A DNA stretch of 64,000 bases from Meandrina meandrites (Eukaryota; Cnidaria; Anthozoa; Scleractinia; Meandrinidae), in assembly GCA_963693305.1 (NCBI GenBank), contig OY855914.1:20408472-20472471 (forward strand). Reading direction: 5' to 3'. Of the stretch, positions 12,296 to 19,967 are shown piece after piece (positions within the stretch are counted from its first letter, which is position 1; each line of letters opens with the position of its first letter). The position numbers and the translations under genes are program-made. Below the pieces are notes generated by a model, which made no database searches, was not told the origin of the DNA, and saw only the letters and a list, made by a program, of their open reading frames with translations.

Positions 12296-12300
12296 AATGT
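12296..12300. repeat. Target-site duplication, left copy (AATGT)
   Basis: The five bases directly outside the left terminus are repeated at 28669-28673 outside the right terminus. Polintons usually make 5-6 bp duplications. Confidence 0.75.
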
Positions 12301-12463
12301 ACACACATATATGATGAGGGTTCTGGGACAAAAAAAAACATGATATTTAACAAAGCTTTTTTTAGCAAAACTCGGCTCCCATTGCTCGCCTCGTTTTACT
12401 AAAAAAAGCTTTGTTAAATATCATGTTTTTTTTTCTCCCAGAACCCTCATCATATATGTGTGT
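12301..12463. repeat. Terminal palindrome inside the left TIR
   Basis: The first 77-80 bp starting acacacatatatgatgaggg are repeated in inverted orientation up to 12463, around a short unpaired centre (about 12376-12390) rich in ctcggctcccattgctcg. A matching palindrome sits at the right end (28505-28668). The terminal strand could fold into a long hairpin. Confidence 0.9.
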
Positions 12464-12645
12464 GGTGGTATTTGAGTGAAAATAAATAAACAAAGAGCAT
12501 GACCCCAAAGCAAGCGGATGTGTCACAAAAAAAATAATTTCTTTTGAAGAAATGCCCGCACTGTATAATATACAAAAGTGTCTCAGAATTATTTTCCATT
12601 TGAACAATTATCTGCACTTGTATATACGCCGAGATGGCAGCCGCA
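12301..12645. repeat. Polinton left terminal inverted repeat
   Basis: Inverted copy of 28323-28668. The only differences I see are one base in an A/T homopolymer and one A/T substitution near 12533. The outer 163 bp (12301-12463) is itself palindromic. The inner part has a TATA-like tataatata near 12565 and ends exactly after the first four codons (Met-Ala-Ala-Ala) of the polymerase frame at 12634. Confidence 0.95.
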
Positions 12646-12951
12646 AGATTTTCATCAGATGTTTTGCAAAAGTTTTACGGTTCAATAGCCAGGGAGCAAA
12701 ACAGGAACCTACCTCAGCCATTACAGCCAGAACGTACTATTTTACACGATGGGTTTAAAATAAGCCAAAGCAATTTCCAGGAATGGCTTCGTGTATGGAT
12801 AATGAACGTATCTCAAACAAATCCAAACAACAAAGATATTTATATGTTTAAAAATGCAAATAAAGAAAAGTATACTAACTTGATAGAACAGGAAATTCTA
12901 AAGTTGGGAAGCGTAAAGGTCAGCTTCGGGCTAAAAGTAAATTTGAAATAG
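12634..12951 (+). pseudogene. POLB: N-terminal portion of the Polinton DNA polymerase, split off by a frameshift
   Basis: The 105-codon frame starts at the ATG inside the left TIR (cgccgag before ATGG) and ends at TAG 12949-12951, 23 bases before the ATG of the large polymerase frame. It carries no catalytic motif. Polinton polymerases typically have an N-terminal extension of this kind, and the frame-0 reading upstream of 12975 is open back through about 12930, so the two frames overlap near 12930-12951. A single-base indel in the A-rich stretch near 12933-12941 is the simplest explanation. It could be a true mutation, an assembly error or, less likely, programmed frameshifting. As an independent 105-residue protein it would be unlike anything I know. 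Confidence 0.65.
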
Positions 12952-12974
12952 AAAGAAACGGAGAAACGCAAGAA

Positions 12975-15900
12975 ATGTCACACTATTTTAAAGAGGACCA
13001 GCCAAACGTTTTTACCAGGTATGACAAAGAACAGATAGAACAAAAATATGATGAATTTATGGAAAGAATAAAGGGAGAAATAGAAAACTGGTCATTGCAA
13101 GGATCAGGATGGGAAGTTGAAAGTATAGAGATAGCATACGTGAATGTTGCAAAATATCAGCCACTGAGCGGAGGAACCTATTTGCCACTTCCAGCCAAAC
13201 TGGCAAACAAAAAAGCAATAATAAACGTAAAAAACAAAGACAACGAATGCCTGAAGTGGGCTTTGAGGTCGGCACTGTTTCCACCAAAAGACGGTGTGCA
13301 TCCTGAAAGACCAAGCAAATATTCCAAAAATGATGGGATAAATTACGCGGGTATAGATTTTCCAACACCGGTAAAACAAATCGACAAGCTTGAAAAACAA
13401 AACGGAAAACTCGCAATAAACGTGTTTGGCTGGGAAAACGACACCGTGATTGTGCACAGGATAAGCAGAAAAGAACCGAACGTACCGAGAATAAACCTGA
13501 TGTTGATTGAGACAGGGAAAATTCAGCACTATTGTTACGTAAAAAGAGAAAGCGCTTTGCTGTTCGATCAAAGCAAAAACAGAAATGCAAAACACTACTG
13601 CATGATGTGCTTAACAGGTTTCTCAAGAGCGGACTTGCTCGAGAACCACAAAAAATATTGCAATGGTGTGAACAGCAGGCCGACAAGGATTGAGATGCCA
13701 GAAGAGGGGAAAAACATCCTCGCTTTCCAAAATTACCACAAACAGATGAAGGCGCCCTATGTGATATATGCGGACTTTGAGGCACTGGTAAAAAAGATAC
13801 CCGGCTGTGAGCGCGGGCCGGAAAGAAAGAACAAAAGCTACACAGAAAAGACCGAATGGCATGAAGCGTGCGGGTATTCGTACATTGTTGTGAGAAGCGA
13901 TGGCGAAGTTACAGGGTCAAAAGTTTACAGGGGCGAAAATGCGGTAAAAGAGTTTCTTAACGGAATACTGCAGGAAGAAACGAAAATAAGAGAGAGTTTG
14001 GCCACACCAAAGCCGATTGTGATGACGGCCGAAGACTGGGAAAAATACAAAAACGCGTCTGAATGTCATATTTGTAACAAACGTTTGATAAAAGATGAAT
14101 TCTTAGACTCAATACCCGTCTGCGACCATGATACAGGCTGTTATTGTGGTCAAAGCCACAAAGGTTGTTATTACGCGGCACTCAAAAAAATAAAATTAGT
14201 TGGGCCAAAAAGAGAAAGAAAAGAAAAAGACAAAATAGACCAATGGATTGCAAACAATCAGGAAGCATGTTTGTTCTGCGCAGAACCTTTACTTCAGAAA
14301 AACTACAGAGACGCAGTAAAAGACCATTGCCACATAACGGGCGCGTACCGCGGAGCCGCGCACAACGCATGTAACCTTAAAATGCGAATAAAATCCAAGA
14401 CGGACCAGATACCAATTGTGTTTCACAACCTGAAAGGTTACGACGCACACCATTTAATGCAAGCGATGTCAAATTTGAAAAAAGAGGTGAAATGCGTCGC
14501 AAACAACATGGAGAAATACATAACCTTTTCGGTCGGAGGTCTGCGATTCATAGACAGCTTGAACTTTTTGCAAGGAAGCTTGGACTCGCTGGTAGAAGCA
14601 AGATTGGAATCGCAGGTAAAAGAAACGCCAAAGGAGGCACTAAAAATCACATCAACATTATCAAATGGCAGTGATCTGCTTTACAAAAAGGGAATTTACC
14701 CATACGAGTACATGGATTCATGGGCGAAATTCAGCGAAACAAGTCTGCCCAAAAAAGAAGACTTCTACAGCAAACTCAACGATGAACACATTATTGAATA
14801 TGAGTACGCTCACGCTAAGAAAGTATGGGAGACTTTTGATTGTAAAACATTGGGGGATTACCATGACCTTTACGTGAAAACGGATGTAGCACTGTTGGCA
14901 GATGTATTTGAAAATTTCCGTAAATTGTGTTTGCGGCAGTACGGTCTTGACCCTGCGCACTATTTCACATCACCAGGCCTCTCATGGGACGCACTCTTGA
15001 AAAAGACGGGTGTCGAGCTTGAGTTGTTAACAGACCATGAAATGCATATGTTCGTGGAACGAGGAATTCGCGGAGGAATCTCGATGGTAAGCAAAAGATA
15101 TGCAAAGGCAAACAATCCTTTAGTATCAGACTATGACGAAAGAAAACCAAACAGTTACATTATGTATCTGGACGCGAACAACCTGTACGGCTGGGCAATG
15201 AGCAAGCCTCTCCCCAAAAGCGGATTCAAATGGAAACGCGTTATGCCGACAGAGGAGGAAATCCTGAACAAAAAAGAAAACGCCAAGAAAGGCTGGATCC
15301 TTGAAGTTGATTTGGAGTACCCGGCGGAGCTGCATAAAGAACACAACAGCTACCCGCTAGCGCCAGAGAAAAAGGTCGTGAAAAAAGAAAACATGTCGGA
15401 CTACCAAAATAATCTGATAAAAGAATTGGACCTGAAAATCCCAAACAGCAAGAAGCTTCTGCTGACACTTGAGGACAAAAAAGACTACGTGGTTCACTAC
15501 GAAAACTTGAAGTTCTATCTGAAGCAGGGGATGAAACTGAAGCGCGTAAAAAGGGTGCTGGAGTTCGAACAAGAGTGTTGGATGGAGCTGTACATTCGGA
15601 TGAACACAGAATTCAGAAAGCAGGCAAGCAACGACTTTGAAAAGAACTTTTACAAGCTGATGAATAACTCAGTTTTCGGCAAAACCATGGAAAACCTGCG
15701 CAACCGAGTAGACATAAAAATAGTCCGCAGCAATGAGAAAGACAAAATAAGAAAATTGATCGCTAGCCCTTTGTACGCAAGGCACGTAATATTTACAAAC
15801 GACCTGGTGGGCATTGACATGCACAAAAGCCGCCTGCTGCTCAACAAGCCGGTCTACACAGGAATGACAATCCTTGACAAAAGCAAGATCCTGATGTACG

Positions 15901-16757
15901 ACTTCTTTTACAACCACCTGAAAAAGCAATACGGCGAGAAATGCGAGCTCCTGTACACGGACACGGACAGCCTGCTGCTGAAGATAGAAACAGAGGACGT
16001 CTACAAAGACATAAAAGCAAACGAAAACTTCTATGATACATCAGACTACCCGAAGGAACATCCGCTCCACTCAACAGTGAACAAAAAGGTTTTGGGAAAA
16101 ATGAAAGATGAGTGCGCGGGGACACCAATATCGGAGTATGTGGGCCTGAGGTCAAAAATGTACTCAGTCATGAAGGCAGATGAAAGCAAAAAGGGAATAG
16201 ACAAAATAAAGAAAGACTTCCCTGAGGTGGAAATAAAAGAGTGCACCTGCGATGGAAAAAAAGTGCAGGCAATAACGGCAAAAGACGCAGAGTTGTTCAA
16301 AAAAATAAAAAAGAAACATCCGAAAGCAATAGTGTCGCAATGCTGTAACATGATAAAAGCTGATGAAATAAACGTAAAAAAAGCAAAAGGCGTGAAAAAA
16401 AACGTTGTGAAGAAACAGATAAAGCATGAACAGTACAAGCAGGTGCTGTTCAGCAAAGAGCAGATGTGGCACGGAATGAACATTTTGCGAAGCGAGGGGC
16501 ACGAAATCTACGGCATGCATGTAAATAAAATTTCACTGTCCCCGTTTGATTCAAAGCGCTGGATAGCTGACGACGGGGTAAATACAAAAGCTTACGGGTA
16601 CAACAGTGCAATGGAAGCAATGGAAGAAATAGAAGCTTTATTGGCTAATACAGAAATGGAAGAAATAGAATTAACAAATACAGAAATGGAAGAAATAGAA
16701 TTAACAAATGCCGAAATGAAAGAAATAGAAGAAGCTTTAAAGTCGCTCGGGGGGTAA
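12975..16757 (+). CDS. POLB: Protein-primed family B DNA polymerase (Polinton PolB)
   Basis: A 1260-residue frame. It would copy the element from its ends, using a protein primer. Visible motifs: Exo I YADFEAL with D267 and E269; a cysteine/histidine cluster at about 364-480 (C364-x2-C367, C432-x2-C435, then DHCHITG and RGAAHNACNL) that resembles recombination endonuclease VII-type zinc folds; Exo II-like FHNLKGYDAHHL; palm motif A DANNLYGWAMS from D733; motif B KLMNNSVFGK at 894-903; and the catalytic motif C YTDTDS at 994-999. All key polymerase and exonuclease acidic residues are present. The N-terminal extension appears to continue in the preceding frame (12634-12951), so this ATG may not be the natural start. 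The 3' end overlaps the convergent integrase gene by 21 bp. Confidence 0.95.
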   Translation: MSHYFKEDQPNVFTRYDKEQIEQKYDEFMERIKGEIENWSLQGSGWEVESIEIAYVNVAKYQPLSGGTYLPLPAKLANKKAIINVKNKDNECLKWALRSALFPPKDGVHPERPSKYSKNDGINYAGIDFPTPVKQIDKLEKQNGKLAINVFGWENDTVIVHRISRKEPNVPRINLMLIETGKIQHYCYVKRESALLFDQSKNRNAKHYCMMCLTGFSRADLLENHKKYCNGVNSRPTRIEMPEEGKNILAFQNYHKQMKAPYVIYADFEALVKKIPGCERGPERKNKSYTEKTEWHEACGYSYIVVRSDGEVTGSKVYRGENAVKEFLNGILQEETKIRESLATPKPIVMTAEDWEKYKNASECHICNKRLIKDEFLDSIPVCDHDTGCYCGQSHKGCYYAALKKIKLVGPKRERKEKDKIDQWIANNQEACLFCAEPLLQKNYRDAVKDHCHITGAYRGAAHNACNLKMRIKSKTDQIPIVFHNLKGYDAHHLMQAMSNLKKEVKCVANNMEKYITFSVGGLRFIDSLNFLQGSLDSLVEARLESQVKETPKEALKITSTLSNGSDLLYKKGIYPYEYMDSWAKFSETSLPKKEDFYSKLNDEHIIEYEYAHAKKVWETFDCKTLGDYHDLYVKTDVALLADVFENFRKLCLRQYGLDPAHYFTSPGLSWDALLKKTGVELELLTDHEMHMFVERGIRGGISMVSKRYAKANNPLVSDYDERKPNSYIMYLDANNLYGWAMSKPLPKSGFKWKRVMPTEEEILNKKENAKKGWILEVDLEYPAELHKEHNSYPLAPEKKVVKKENMSDYQNNLIKELDLKIPNSKKLLLTLEDKKDYVVHYENLKFYLKQGMKLKRVKRVLEFEQECWMELYIRMNTEFRKQASNDFEKNFYKLMNNSVFGKTMENLRNRVDIKIVRSNEKDKIRKLIASPLYARHVIFTNDLVGIDMHKSRLLLNKPVYTGMTILDKSKILMYDFFYNHLKKQYGEKCELLYTDTDSLLLKIETEDVYKDIKANENFYDTSDYPKEHPLHSTVNKKVLGKMKDECAGTPISEYVGLRSKMYSVMKADESKKGIDKIKKDFPEVEIKECTCDGKKVQAITAKDAELFKKIKKKHPKAIVSQCCNMIKADEINVKKAKGVKKNVVKKQIKHEQYKQVLFSKEQMWHGMNILRSEGHEIYGMHVNKISLSPFDSKRWIADDGVNTKAYGYNSAMEAMEEIEALLANTEMEEIELTNTEMEEIELTNAEMKEIEEALKSLGG
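16651..16731 (+). repeat. 30-bp tandem repeat at the 3' end of the polymerase gene
   Basis: Two complete 30-bp units (16651-16680 and 16681-16710) and a partial third encode an acidic ten-residue repeat of the type TEMEEIELTN. A variant unit precedes them. The C-terminal tail is outside the polymerase core, so repeat number could vary freely. Confidence 0.85.
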
Positions 16758-17732
16758 TTGTGTGTTTGGAGGCACAACAAGCAGTTCTTCACGCACGAAG
16801 CCGCGCTTGGGCCCGTCATGCAAATAGTAGAGAACAGGCTGATTCGGTTTGGTAAAAGAACGTTCAATGTTGTAAACTTTCAAAGACCAGATTGGATCAG
16901 TGGCTCTTTTAACACCACCTTCAAGCTCGCCAGGTTGGTACAAATACCTAACATTCACAATAAAGGGGAGCTTTTTTTCGCTTTCTCCAACAGGTCTCAA
17001 ATAAGGTGTCGATGGCTTTGAATAAACATTTTTTTCTTTGATGGCAACTACAGGTTTCTTGCCGATAAGGCTTGTGACTTCATTGTTCAGAGCGGCTACA
17101 ACTTCAGGAAGTCTTTTTACCCACGCCGTGGACCGCTGACCCTCGTTGCTACGCATTTCAACTGCGTACTGGTGCCCGAACAAGCGCTCAGCCAGTGTGC
17201 GGTTAAAACGTTCAACAATGGCCTGATCACGGTGAATGTCAACTCGCCCGCGCCGAATATATGTTTTGTGATTTTCCATTTCTTTTGTAACAGCGCCCAT
17301 GAATTCGCGCCCAGGGTCAACCTGCAGCAGTTCAGGCCATTTCAGAGGCGAGCGTTTGTAAATTCTCTTAAAAGCCAGGGCAACTTCATCAGAGTTTTTA
17401 GAGGTCAAGGGTTCAGCTTCTTTGAATCGGCTGGCCACGTCGACAACGGTGAGTGCATATTTAAAAACTTTGCGTCCGCGGGGCAGTTTGTCATGTGGCA
17501 AAAAAAGAAGATCCGCCTGGTGCACTTTGTTGGGTATAGGTACATCGAATTTCGGCCGAGGAATGCGCTTCGGTGCTGGGAGGAATATCTGCCAAAGTGC
17601 TTGCTTGAACAGCCACTTTTTTGCGGTTTCTTCTGGAACCTTGGCAGCAGCGGATAATTTTTTGATTGCGGCAAAACCTTTCCAGTAGCCCCCTGGACTA
17701 TAGTATGTCTTTGCAAGTTTGGCATCCATCAT
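16737..17732 (-). CDS. INT: Retroviral-like DDE integrase (Polinton INT)
   Basis: A 331-residue protein expected to insert element DNA with a short target duplication. The rve/RNase H-fold core carries D74 (HQAD), D139 (QVDPG) and E174 (AIVERFN), with 34 residues between the second D and the E, close to the classic DD35E. An N-terminal helical DNA-binding region (about 1-55) and a C-terminal SH3-like region ending GFVREELLVVPP fit Polinton integrases. No chromodomain was seen. The start (17732; a second Met follows immediately) lies directly next to the palindrome at 17733-17747 and a TATATAA on the minus strand. The 3' end overlaps the polymerase tail. Confidence 0.93.
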   Translation of the reverse strand: MMDAKLAKTYYSPGGYWKGFAAIKKLSAAAKVPEETAKKWLFKQALWQIFLPAPKRIPRPKFDVPIPNKVHQADLLFLPHDKLPRGRKVFKYALTVVDVASRFKEAEPLTSKNSDEVALAFKRIYKRSPLKWPELLQVDPGREFMGAVTKEMENHKTYIRRGRVDIHRDQAIVERFNRTLAERLFGHQYAVEMRSNEGQRSTAWVKRLPEVVAALNNEVTSLIGKKPVVAIKEKNVYSKPSTPYLRPVGESEKKLPFIVNVRYLYQPGELEGGVKRATDPIWSLKVYNIERSFTKPNQPVLYYLHDGPKRGFVREELLVVPPNTQLPPERL

Positions 17733-17747
17733 ATCAACAAAGTTGAT
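17733..17747. promoter_or_regulatory. Palindrome ATCAACAAAGTTGAT at the integrase start
   Basis: A 6-bp inverted repeat with a 3-bp centre, immediately upstream of the integrase ATG and preceded on the minus strand by TTATATATT. Identical or near-identical copies lie at 18237-18248, 18743-18760 (6-bp centre), 19954-19967 and twice at 21992-22022, mostly at 5' ends of element genes. It may be a binding site for an element-encoded regulator or part of a late promoter. Confidence 0.6.
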
Positions 17748-17782
17748 AATATATAAGTAAGGAATTAAAAAAGTTTAAAATC

Positions 17783-17811
17783 ATGGGGATCAGCAACTGA
17801 GTTGCTACCCA
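17783..17811 (-). terminator. 3' hairpin after the 140-residue gene
   Basis: The stop codon (17812-17814) is followed on the minus strand by TGGGT and a perfect stem AGCAACT/AGTTGCT, then CCCCATG. Hairpins in the same place follow the stops at 18309 and 20677. Function as a terminator or RNA 3' end is inferred. Confidence 0.4.
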
Positions 17812-18234
17812 CTAAAGGAAACGGAAGGCAGCGTAGCCCAAAGCAAGAGCCCCGGCACCCACGAACATGAGTTCACCATTTTTTTGCTGCTGGCTTGGTT
17901 GATAGAAATCTGAGAACTTGGGTTCTTTGGGGGGTATCATTTGTTTGTCAGGATGCGCCTGGTTATACAGTTTGAATGCGTAGTCAGTGTTAGTAAAGTT
18001 CTGCTTGGCCTGCTCATTTATTTGCGTGTTAGTCGCAATCCAGTCGAGAAGTTTGGTTCGGTCACGGGAGTATTTGGCGTAAGCCGCTTGATACGCCTCG
18101 AGAGCTTTGTCATGTCGTACTTTTTCATCAAGTGCAGCATCACCTCCGCCAAGTGCCTTCGCAAGATAATTGCCACCGATAAAAGCCGCAGCATTCAAAA
18201 TAGCCCCACCAGCCATAATCGCGATACTTGCCAT
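17812..18234 (-). CDS. Small membrane protein of 140 residues, unknown function
   Basis: Two hydrophobic segments flank a charged helical middle: residues 3-25 (Ala/Gly rich, IAIMAGGAILNAAAFIGG) and 120-139 (LMFVGAGALALGYAAFRF). The middle, about 35-75, is Lys/Glu/Ala rich and probably helical. The start at 18234 sits behind tgatcaactttgataattat, a variant of the element's start-site palindrome and TATA. First of a row of minus-strand genes. Small hydrophobic proteins of this sort in Polintons and adintoviruses are suspected virion membrane or membrane-lytic components. I do not recognise a named family. Confidence 0.75.
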   Translation of the reverse strand: MASIAIMAGGAILNAAAFIGGNYLAKALGGGDAALDEKVRHDKALEAYQAAYAKYSRDRTKLLDWIATNTQINEQAKQNFTNTDYAFKLYNQAHPDKQMIPPKEPKFSDFYQPSQQQKNGELMFVGAGALALGYAAFRFL

Positions 18235-18236
18235 TG

Positions 18237-18248
18237 ATCAACTTTGAT
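18237..18248. promoter_or_regulatory. Start-site palindrome variant plus TATA
   Basis: ATCAACTTTGAT lies two bases upstream of the ATG at 18234. On the minus strand it is preceded by TATATAATT (18250-18258). Same family as the motif at 17733. Confidence 0.5.
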
Positions 18249-18286
18249 AATTATATATCAGAGCAGAGATTTTTTAAATAAAAATC

Positions 18287-18308
18287 TTGGGGTGTGGGGT
18301 ACCCCCAC
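18287..18308. terminator. GC-rich hairpin after the 73-residue gene
   Basis: ggggtgtggggtaccccc abuts the stop codon at 18309-18311; GGGGTACCCC is self-complementary. Almost the same sequence follows the stop at 20677, and an inverted variant precedes the ATPase start (20553-20574). Confidence 0.45.
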
Positions 18309-18530
18309 TTACATGCTGGTGGGAAGAATTTTTTGGTCCTCGAGGTACTGTTTGAGCGCAATGCTCCCTGCCACAACGGCTGTAAACTTCACGTAGTTCA
18401 TTGCACTGCTGCTGGGGTCAGAAGTAAAATTCTCTTTCACAACCTTTTTTGCGACCCAGCCGATGCCGGCGGCAAAACCAGTGATAGTAGCCGCGTCTGT
18501 GATTGTTTTAACAAGCTTGTTATCTGACAT
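18309..18530 (-). CDS. Small membrane protein of 73 residues
   Basis: I take the internal start MSDNKLV at 18530 because the upstream in-frame start (18605) would run into the neighbouring gene at 18574. Two weakly hydrophobic helices are visible, about 10-32 (TDAATITGFAAGIGWVAKK) and 44-60 (NYVKFTAVVAGSIALKQYL). An AT-rich leader precedes the start. Function unknown; same class as the adjoining small membrane proteins. Confidence 0.7.
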   Translation of the reverse strand: MSDNKLVKTITDAATITGFAAGIGWVAKKVVKENFTSDPSSSAMNYVKFTAVVAGSIALKQYLEDQKILPTSM

Positions 18531-18573
18531 TATTATGTAAGTATAAAAAAACCAACAAAAGTTTAAATCAAAA

Positions 18574-18732
18574 TTAATTATTTGTCTCTTCTGCTTCCGG
18601 GTCAAATATTGTGGCCTTCATAAGATCGCGGACTGTAAGAAAAATCTTCACATTGAAGTCGTACCATAACAGTCCGATCCCAAAAATGGCTGCGGTTGAG
18701 ATAAGAACTTGAGGAATATCAACTTTCTTCAT
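18574..18732 (-). CDS. Very small membrane protein of 52 residues
   Basis: ATG at 18732 and TAA at 18574-18576. The product begins MKKVDIPQVL, has one transmembrane segment at about 8-26 (VLISTAAIFGIGLLWY), and ends in an acidic tail (FDPEAEETNN). The gene is supported by its fit between neighbours, its own upstream palindrome (18743-18760) and a TATA-like gatattata. It is shorter than usual ORF cut-offs and easily missed. Function unknown. Confidence 0.65.
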   Translation of the reverse strand: MKKVDIPQVLISTAAIFGIGLLWYDFNVKIFLTVRDLMKATIFDPEAEETNN

Positions 18733-18742
18733 GATATATTGT

Positions 18743-18760
18743 ATCAACAAAAAAGTTGAT
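18743..18760. promoter_or_regulatory. Start-site palindrome ATCAAC-N6-GTTGAT
   Basis: Lies 10 bases upstream of the ATG at 18732, with an A6 centre instead of three bases. Half-sites are identical to those at 17733 and 21992. Confidence 0.5.
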
Positions 18761-18786
18761 GAGGTATAATATCAATTCGTAAATAT

Positions 18787-19299
18787 TCAATCCAAAAGTT
18801 TTAGACCTCTGGGTTGTTTTACACCTCTAACAGGTTGTAGCTCAGCACTTGCGGGCTCTGGTGTGTTTTTTTTGCTAAATGCGGCATTAAGCTCTTCGCG
18901 TTTGTAATAAATCCCAATCAGTGAAATGACTATGCTGATAACACCAATCCATTGGGTGGTGCTGAGACTGCTATTATCAACTTTGGTACTTTTTGGTGTT
19001 TCGTATTCTGTAGGCGGGTCTGGCTCAGAAACTGGGGCAGTGGCCTTTGCCTTGTTGTTTGCGATTATGATAGCAGCCTCAGCTGCAGCTTTTTTCTGTT
19101 GTTCACGGGCCAGCCGCGTTTTTTCAGCAACCATTTTGCCTGCAGCCACACGCTTGGGATTTTTTACGCGCTGAGGAGTTGCAGTTGGAGTTGGAGTTGT
19201 TGCTTGCTGTGTTATATCGACCTGCGGATTGCAACTTTCGACCTGAGGATTGCAACTTTGTTGCGTGGTCTCACTTGCCTCGGATTGTTCGGTTGACAT
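18787..19299 (-). CDS. Single-pass membrane protein of 170 residues
   Basis: The N-terminal 55 residues are Ser/Thr/Gln/Pro rich and contain a tandem duplication of SCNPQV (residues 15-20 and 22-27). A basic Ala/Lys helix (about 50-85) follows, then a linker rich in Pro/Glu, one transmembrane segment (about 117-132, WIGVISIVISLIGIYY), and a basic C-terminal tail. No enzyme motif. The start (19299) has catata-type AT-rich sequence upstream but no full palindrome. It could be a virion membrane or scaffold protein. Confidence 0.75.
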   Translation of the reverse strand: MSTEQSEASETTQQSCNPQVESCNPQVDITQQATTPTPTATPQRVKNPKRVAAGKMVAEKTRLAREQQKKAAAEAAIIIANNKAKATAPVSEPDPPTEYETPKSTKVDNSSLSTTQWIGVISIVISLIGIYYKREELNAAFSKKNTPEPASAELQPVRGVKQPRGLKLLD

Positions 19300-19332
19300 T
19301 ATATGTTAAGCAAATAAAAAATTATTAAGCAA

Positions 19333-19905
19333 TTATTCAGAATTTGTCTGCAAATGTTCAGTAGTTGGTGAGGAATGCTCAGGAATTTCTTCTAATTTTG
19401 CTTTGTCATTTTTCTCCAAATGCGAATTAAAATCAATGTGCTTCGCCGTTATCAAAGCAGCAGAAATAGGAGCAAGAAATTTTCCATATTTCAAAGAGAG
19501 ACTGCAAACAAAATTTGTCATTTCTTTGTTAATAATGAAGTCTTCTTTTAGTTCTTTTTTCATTGCATCAACGTCATCTATTTCAATAACCATTTGCAGG
19601 CCTCTTGTCAGAAGCGTAAGCAGGCTGTCAACCATGCTTTCGGTTGTCTTGCTGCCAACGAAGGTTTCATATCTCTTGTAGTACTTTTCAACTTCTTTAT
19701 CAGTCAAGCGTTTCAACTGCTCATGTGTTAATTGCACTCCGATGGCCTCTTTGGATTTGCCTGTTGATACAAGCACGGCCAGCTGCTCACGAAGAGCAGG
19801 AATGTTAGGTCCGGGGGCGAAGTCTGGCACAATACTACCAGCTGGGCTGCTTGATGGCTCAGCTTCCAGTAGGTTTATAACTTCTGCGAACTCTTGTTCA
19901 GCCAT
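19333..19905 (-). CDS. Soluble helical protein of 190 residues, unknown
   Basis: Acidic N terminus (MAEQEFAEVINLLEAEP), a Pro-rich linker (25-40), then a mostly helical body without transmembrane segments or catalytic motifs (RLTDKEVEKYYKRYETFVG, then LLTLLTRGLQMVIEIDDVD). The start at 19905 follows a half-site of the regulatory palindrome (gttgat) and a TATATA element. It sits between the ATPase and the small membrane genes, so it is probably expressed with the morphogenesis set. It does not resemble the adenain-type protease usual in Polintons: no suitable His/Cys arrangement is visible. Confidence 0.75.
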   Translation of the reverse strand: MAEQEFAEVINLLEAEPSSSPAGSIVPDFAPGPNIPALREQLAVLVSTGKSKEAIGVQLTHEQLKRLTDKEVEKYYKRYETFVGSKTTESMVDSLLTLLTRGLQMVIEIDDVDAMKKELKEDFIINKEMTNFVCSLSLKYGKFLAPISAALITAKHIDFNSHLEKNDKAKLEEIPEHSSPTTEHLQTNSE

Positions 19906-19953
19906 GTTGATATGATAATACTATATACAACTTTTATTTTTTTAATTCAAAAT

Positions 19954-19967
19954 CATCAACTTGTTGA
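19954..19967. promoter_or_regulatory. Palindrome ATCAACTTGTTGAT overlapping the ATPase stop
   Basis: The perfect 14-bp palindrome contains the last codons and TGA of the ATPase gene, 49 bases upstream (minus sense) of the ATG at 19905. It could serve the downstream gene. Confidence 0.45.

Noticed and set aside
12294..12299. 6-bp target duplication typical of Polintons
   Set aside because: A sixth base does not match; only AATGT is repeated, so I report 5 bp.
13057..13785. Open frame of 242 codons on the minus strand
   Set aside because: It is antisense to the intact polymerase gene. Composition (Phe/Ser/Cys rich) is that of a shadow frame.
16046..16483. Antisense 145-codon frame
   Set aside because: It overlaps the polymerase coding sequence and is very Phe/Cys rich, as expected of the complement of lysine codons.
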